DNA of 64,000 nucleotides from Syngnathus acus (lineage: Eukaryota; Chordata; Actinopteri; Syngnathiformes; Syngnathidae). The notes under the pieces were generated by a model, which made no database searches, was not told the origin of the DNA, and saw only the letters and a list, made by a program, of their open reading frames with translations. The translations under genes were made by a program, and so were the position numbers. The DNA is taken from the NCBI RefSeq assembly GCF_901709675.1, contig NC_051098.1, positions 13,545,918 to 13,609,917 on the forward strand. The letters run 5' to 3'. Below, piece after piece: positions 58,166 through 64,000 of the stretch (positions are counted from its first letter, which is position 1; each line of letters opens with the position of its first letter).

Positions 58166-60977
58166 TTATTTGTTGAAGGAGAATACAAGTTTCAAGTTGC
58201 CAAGTCTCTTGGCAGCTGCTGGAATCCAGAACTGCACAAAAACCTTCTCCAGAAAGCTTGATGCAGCTGTGACACAAAAATAGAACGATCCAAAATATCC
58301 ATTTATGGCCTATTTTTCTTTTTTTTAGCATAACACAGAAGGAAATAAGCTTGAAAGACAAGGTACTAGCGCACATGATTAGCAGCTTGAATGAACAGCC
58401 TCGGTGTTTGCCTTGACGATACAAACGAGGGGGAGGAAAAACACACAATGAAAAGTCGATGCGCATCCATGTTAAGCCAAAGCGGGCAGAAAGAAGCAGC
58501 AAGAGATTTCCTCAAGAGAAACGCTGGATGTAGAAAACCTGCAAATGAGTCAAGCGGAAAGGCTGTAAAGGTTTAAGATGAGAGTACCCGCATCCCCCCA
58601 CTTGACAACCATCAAAATTATTCAAGATGTCGGATTGATTTGATTTGATTGCGGAAGAAAATGTGCTTTGAAAGCCAAGAGGGAAGCGGCACTTTTAGTG
58701 GCAGAAGAAGCTGCGGCGGTCTGGGAAGAAAATGGCTTCTCTCACCGCTGTGACCACCGCTCGGACGGGAGGCCTCGGGAGCGGTCGGGGCCACACCGGG
58801 CCCCGACACGACGGACTCGGGCGGCCTTTCCGTGACGAAGACCGACTGGAGACTTAAGTCCCCGGAGGGCGCGGCCCAGTTCCTGGACTTACTGCTGCTC
58901 TGAAACTGGGCGGAAACTTTAGCTCTGGGACTCATTTCCGTCAAAATCCGCCTGGGTTTAAAGGTCAAGTGCGCCGTCTTGCCGGCCGTGAGGTCGCAAG
59001 AGGAGAAAAGCTTCTCTTCCAGGGACGGGCCTAGAGGGGGGGCGAACGGGGAACAACATCAGCTGTCTTTTGACCAAGGCTGAGAGCACTGAGGAAACTG
59101 AGAAAATGGCTTTTGACTCGCAGCTCATCAGACGTGCTAGAGATTCAGACAAATGATTGTTATCATTGAAGGACGGGCTAATTAATGAACGCCGAGATTA
59201 CAAGTGAGCTTCGACGCTGATGTTAGCTAGCAGGCTAGCCGATATGGTTTGCTAATTGACTCGGAGACAACACGACAGCGTATTTTATATACTGTACCTT
59301 GAAATGAAGTTTGTGAGCTGCTGTTGATGGCAGAGTGTGAAGGAGTGGCAGTGGGAATGGACACAGAGGAAGGGAGGGAAGGGAGGACTTGAGAGGAAAG
59401 GCGCGAGTCTGCCGAACCAACGGGACCCTGAACAAAGTCACTAAACTCCTCGTCCTCCTCGGGCAAAACGGTCGCGAGGGAGCCCGTCATGACGGTCCTG
59501 TGGGAGGAGGTTGCAGAGGAAGAAGAGGAGGAGGAGGAGATGGAAGAGGTGGGGCCTTGAAAGTCACTAAATTCATCATCGTCCTTGGACAAAGGTGGGA
59601 GGAGGGAGGGAGTGGCGACAGATGAGTGGGATGAAGATGGTGATGATGATGAAGTCAGGTCTGCAAAAGGAACAAATCGCGATGATGGAACACACACACA
59701 GACTTGTGCACGACAAATGAAGCAAACAGCAGTTCCTCCTCCCAGAAGGGGGCGCTGTAGTAGAATCATCTGCGTACGGATTTGACTTTTTCCCCCCCAT
59801 TGGTGATCTGAGCCATCTGTTTGTTATCCAAATGAAATGTGGCCAACGTGGAGCTCAACTTTGACAAAGGTGAAGCTGTACCTGGTTTCTTGCTCTGTGA
59901 CGACGGCGTGGGGTGCATCTTGGCGTCTCTGCTAAAACCGTCCAGGTTCCCCTTGATCGCCTCCAGGGCATCGTCCCGGCTCTTCTCCCCCATCTGTACA
60001 AAAAAAAAAAAAAAGTCAGTGACTGACTGGAAGCAAAAGCTGGCTACCGAATGTCACCTTGGGTTTGACGCTACTGAGCAGCCTGAGCTTCTGCTTCTGC
60101 TCCTCAAACTGTCGCCGTTTCCTGTCCTCCTCCAGCATCTTCTGCTGCTGCTCCAAACGCTTCCTACAAAAAACAAAACGGATCTGTAACACAGACAACT
60201 TAGAGAATGTAATTCTATAAATAGATGGAAGATGTTCGCAAGAGAGAGAGAGAAGGCGCGTTTCTCTTACTGAAGCTCCTCGGCCATTTGCTTCTGCCTG
60301 TCGGCGGTATATTGTGGGCCGGCAGGTCTCATGCCCATAAATTGGGGCCGACCCATGAACGGCATTCCGGGGGCCTGCATCCCCATCGCCATGCCGGCCT
60401 GTGACATGACATCACGCAATTAAATGAAGAATTCAATCGTTGTTTCATTACGATTAATTCATTGGGTAAATGAAGACAGTAAGCTGCAGAGGATAAAGAA
60501 TAGGTGAGAATAGTTCTGTTGACTGTGTCCGGAACCCACCTGCATTGGCATGGCTCCTGGAGGCATCTGACCCCCAAAGTTGATTCCCATCATGCCTTGC
60601 ATATTTGGTTGCATGACCTGAACCATTGGGAAACCCTGTTGCTGCTGCTGATGCTGCTGATGCTGATGCTGCGGCTGTTGTTGCTGCTGCTGCTGTAGGG
60701 GCACCAAGCCTGCACACAAAACAAAAAGGATAAATTGGTGTTTATTTACAGTATCTGAAATACGCCAGGGGTAGGGGGAAAAAAAAAAGTGATAAATGTA
60801 TATATGTACAGAAACAATGTATTTGTACTTTTACTTTCCATCACTTATACGCACTGAGGGGGGAAAAGTTGATAAAAAAGTAGCTAACGACTTGGTGATT
60901 CAATTTGTCGAGCAGCTTGGTAAAGATCAGACCAACAAGAGGCCAATCTGTTTTTTCGACAGCTTGGAGCAAAACAA

Positions 60978-61050
<73 letters not shown>

Positions 61051-62224
61051 GAATCATCTGCAATGTTTGCCAGAGCAGACGTTGAGTTACATGATTGTCT
61101 ACTAATTGTGCTTATTTCAGTTGCGAAAGGTGGCTGTTTTTGTTGTTTATATCTGTCAAAAATTTAAAAAAACAACAACATATATTGTGGCTCACCTTGC
61201 GGCGGTCCCAAGTTCCCTCCAACAGGATACATGAAACTGAAGGGGGAGAAAACAAAAACGGATTGTGATCTTTCCACCCACACTGGCTGGGCTTCAGTTT
61301 CACCTGTGCAGTATCATTGTCGTCCATTCATTCATTATTTACGGGGCTCAGGCACACAGCATGAAAAATATATGAAAATGATAGATGTCTTTACTCGGCA
61401 GTGAGCGGGTAAAACGTTCGTAGAGTTTTATGTGAGGTTAATCAGTTTAAAGTTAGCAATGGCTAAATTAGCAACAATACACCACCGGAAGTAGTGCGCT
61501 TGGTCTTCCAGAATAAAAGCGACACATATAACGCTATAAACTGTGAAAATGTTGCTACCTTGATCGTATTCTTGATATTGTTCGTAAATATTTTGTTTTC
61601 ATTATTTGTATTCATCTTGATATTCTTTGTTTATGGTCAAAAAGGAAAAAAATGCTTCTTAACACCTGCTGCTATAGGATATTTTAGGTTATTTTTTACA
61701 TGACTCGTGTTTTGTTGTATTCATCTTACTCTGTCAAAACAGACATTAGACTTTGTTCAATTCGTTGTTTTATTATTAACAGGACGTTTTGTTTCGAATA
61801 TTACAGTACAGTATTGGCGTATTGTTTGAATAGCTCCCGCTATGGGCCCATGCATTTACGTTATTAAAGCGACATCACTCACATAACGTCATAAATACAT
61901 GTCAAAGCTGGTTCGATTCGTGTTACTGTTCATTTAAAAAAAAAAAAAAAAAAAGTCTGTCTTGATTATCGTGGTCGATTCCTCCTGTGACAGAAGCCAG
62001 CTGCTAACGTTAGCTATGGCAACCAGCCATCTCGTCAGCTGGCTTCAACCACAAAACCTGCCGGTGTCGACGTCACTCTTAAGCCACCTCGGTGACCACA
62101 TAGAGGCTAAGCGGTTGTAGGTTGTAGATAAATGTCGAAGAAAACATGACTAAATGGAGATAAAGAAGATTGTAAAGCCATTTGAGTACCTGCCGCCTCC
62201 CGATGATCCCGGCCGCAGCGCCAT
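48389..62224 (-). CDS. synrg: synergin gamma
   Basis: About 22 exons on the minus strand, from MALRPGSSGG at 62224 to PKPPGLILPDLL and a stop at 48389. Gamma-synergin binds the gamma-ear of AP-1 at the trans-Golgi network and endosomes and links it to EH-domain ligands such as SCAMP1. N-terminal exons (61237-61197, 60711-60540, 60400-60272) encode Gln/Met/Pro-rich sequence. 60165-60059 and 59994-59880 encode KRLEQQQKMLEEDRKRRQFEEQKQKLRLLSSVKPK and GEKSRDDALEAIKGNLDGFSRDAKMHPTP, nearly identical to human. 57970-57774 is the EH domain. DDFxDF/DEFxDF-type acidic motifs for AP-1 ear binding recur in exons at 59661-59300, 57268-57126, 55928-55037 and 52338-51824. C-terminal exons: 51701-51537, 51461-51405, 51262-51162, about 51092-50939, 50102-49990 and 48520-48389. 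It is convergent with dusp14. Individual exon edges are approximate. Confidence 0.94.
48521..49989. other. last intron of synrg
   Basis: About 1.47 kb between the last two synrg exons. No additional gene or RNA is visible. Confidence 0.6.
52540..52830 (-). mobile_element. probable nonautonomous dispersed element in a synrg intron
   Basis: On the minus strand this stretch begins with AAAGGGGAAGTCGAGTC and includes TGATATTCTGATTAATATTGCG, CATTTTGCCACTCGCTGTC, TGACATCACAGTTGCTCAGG and CAATCACGGCTCAGCTTGCG. I recall this sequence type as a common dispersed repeat in percomorph fish. No coding capacity is seen. Ends are approximate and the class is not established. Confidence 0.5.
52831..55036. 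other. remainder of the large synrg intron
   Basis: Contains an A-run at 53377-53401, an inverted repeat pair (53690-53712 and 54012-54035), a G-run near 54717-54741, AATA-type tetranucleotide repeats at 54783-54865 and a short TG-rich stretch at 54940-54990. No exon is supported. Confidence 0.6.
54717..54865. repeat. G homopolymer followed by AAAT-type tetranucleotide repeats
   Basis: A run of G interrupted once by T, then degenerate AAATA/GAATGAAT repeats. Intronic in synrg. Confidence 0.85.
58131..58163. repeat. (CA)n microsatellite
   Basis: About 16 CA units, a few bases upstream (in the direction of transcription) of the synrg exon near 58038-58120. Confidence 0.9.
60982..61051. repeat. 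(GA)n microsatellite with terminal G run
   Basis: About 29 perfect GA units followed by 11-12 G, in a synrg intron. Confidence 0.92.
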
Positions 62225-64000
62225 CTTGAGAAGGGCAGGAACAAGGCCGGAGTTGACGTCATTCTATACGTCATAAAGTGACATCCCCGCGTTTGGTCTC
62301 GCAGGCGCGTCCTAGTGTGGGTTGCTGCAGTGCACGCATTGACTGATAGGTGTCAGTGTTTATCTTTCCATCGGTAAATACAACCGAGGCGGCCATTGAG
62401 TGTCTCAACAAAGCAAGTTGCATTGTTGCCACCTGCCAGGCTGGCTAATAAAATGGAACAGTCGAAGCCAAACCTAAATTTGAAACCTTAACTCAGGCTA
62501 GAAACCATACCGAGAAAGCACTCACTCTTGTTTTCAATTCTAATCTAGATTTGAATTCCTAATTTGAATCACTAACACTTTGCAACCTTAATTAAAAAAA
62601 ATCATAACTCTTATTTAAGCCTAGGATGCAGGTTTGAAAATGTAAACCCCCAAATTGATAGCCAGCCCTGAGCACTTTGTCTGGAGCTGAGGTGGAGGCA
62701 CCATATTTTCAACACTTTGAATCTCAATAGCTGAATATCCATTATTAGTCCCAGGAGAGTGATTAACGATGTCACCCATTAGTGATTACACTGCAACCCA
62801 TTACAGATGTTTGCAAGTATTTACGCCTCCAATTGAGGTTCATTAGTAGCCCGATGAGGCTTCATCACTTTGTGGCTGTGGCTGTCTCCTCCTCCGGTCT
62901 GGGATCAGATCAGAGCGGACCCCCCTCCAGGTCAGGCCCCCCCTGAAATCTCTTGTACCCCTACACTGGTGAATTGTGATGGGCCGAGAAAGGTGAACAT
63001 TAACCAGTGTGCCGTAAATCATGACAAAGCTGCGACAGCATCAGCATGACAACATCAATCTGTCAGACATTCACTTCTAAACGTGTGAGCAGTTTAACAC
63101 CTTGCATCACAATGGAAGAATTTTTTTTATTTTTATTTACAGTAGGCCTACAGATAGAACAAAATTGGTGGTGCAACTCTGCAAGTTTGTGTTATCAGGC
63201 TGGACACCCCTTTGAAACCCCAACCCTTGATGGAAATGAAAAAGTTGAAAATACAACTGAACTTTACTTATAAAAAAAACCCATACATTAAAAAACAACT
63301 TTGAATTGTGGATGACCTTGTGGCCAAACTGAAGACGGTGTCCGCAACGAGACAGAAAGTGGAAGGCGCGTGCTGAATGTGGCAGCATGTTTGGCGGTGT
63401 CACAAGAAAGGATGCTACATCAACTCCAGCTGTGCCCCAAAGGAGGAGGCGGCACAGCAGGGGTCAGGGGTCGGGAGGCTAATTGGTCACCACTGCGACC
63501 CCGAGACTCATCTTTGACGCGCTAACACTTGCGCACGACACGGAGCTCTTCCATCATCACGCCTCCTCTTTTCTTGTTGCTGCTGTTGTGCTGATTCATA
63601 ATGATGCCTGCACAGTCATGGAGATGAGAGTGGTCGCCATGGTAACGCTTTGGAGCACCACCTACAGTGTTTTCAACGATACTCTTTTTGCCATCTTATC
63701 ATTTTTTTTTACATCTATATCTATAAGTAGCTAGCTAGCTGCCTAGGTCCTAGCTAGCTTGCGAGCTAGCTGATGGCATGCAATAAGAACGATTGTTCCT
63801 AAATGAAGTGTTGTCATTCATTGCCATAAATCAGCACAGAAGCTAAAGTCAGTTGAGATGCCAGTTAGCATTTAAGCTACATGAGTTGTGATGATGAGAG
63901 CTTTTCCTAACAGATGCGTGCAAGACCCCCTTTTGTAGCTGACAGGAGAAAAAGTTTACACAAAAAAAAAGGGCCCGCTCAGATCTTTGCAGACTTCCTG
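62225..64000. other. noncoding DNA upstream of synrg
   Basis: The first few hundred bases are the likely synrg promoter. The rest is unremarkable single-copy-looking sequence. A cluster of AGCTAGCT-type palindromes lies at about 63726-63775. No exon of the gene next to SYNRG in human (DDX52) is recognisable here. Confidence 0.5.

Overview
This window is vertebrate nuclear DNA, almost certainly from a teleost fish. It holds spliced genes with short GT-AG introns, vertebrate U1 and U2 snRNA genes, tRNA-derived SINEs, long CA microsatellites and a tandem claudin array of the kind teleosts have expanded. The species cannot be read from the sequence. Exon boundaries were worked out by hand from splice signals, reading-frame phase and recalled family sequences.

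Layout: (1) 1.0-11.4 kb, seven claudin genes in a row on the plus strand. Six are single-exon; the second has a 204-bp intron. (2) 12.1-13.2 kb, sbds (ribosome maturation factor) on the minus strand, divergent from ech1 (dienoyl-CoA isomerase, 13.9-16.2 kb, plus). (3) 16.6-25.2 kb, cep295 (centriole assembly) on the minus strand, convergent with ech1 and divergent from med17 (Mediator head, 26.0-28.9 kb, plus). A perfect CA repeat of about 470 bp sits in one cep295 intron. (4) 29.3-30.6 kb, vstm5 (minus), convergent with med17. (5) 33.06-34.17 kb, a U2 snRNA gene, a U1 snRNA gene and a tRNA-derived SINE. (6) 34.4-38.6 kb, tada2a (plus). (7) 39.7-45.5 kb, a minisatellite of about 5.8 kb built from telomere-like and GAGCTA-containing units, with periodic strand-switch hairpins. 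(8) 46.5-47.2 kb, dusp14 (plus). (9) 48.4-62.2 kb, synrg (gamma-synergin, minus), with a SINE in its 3' region. (10) 62.2-64.0 kb, noncoding.

The genes do not form one pathway. The claudins are tight-junction proteins that share a locus. The other genes are housekeeping or trafficking genes in conserved microsynteny: med17/vstm5/cep295 matches human 11q21, and tada2a-dusp14-synrg matches human 17q12 in order and orientation. Claudin-3/4 and SBDS share human 7q11, and ECH1 is on human 19q13.

I found no convincing new multi-gene system. The features most worth a second look are the telomere-like higher-order minisatellite, a claudin that has lost a core disulfide cysteine, an apparent intron gain in another claudin, a probable GC-AG intron in ech1, the linked U2/U1 pair with recognisable promoter elements, and a lineage-specific decapeptide repeat in cep295.
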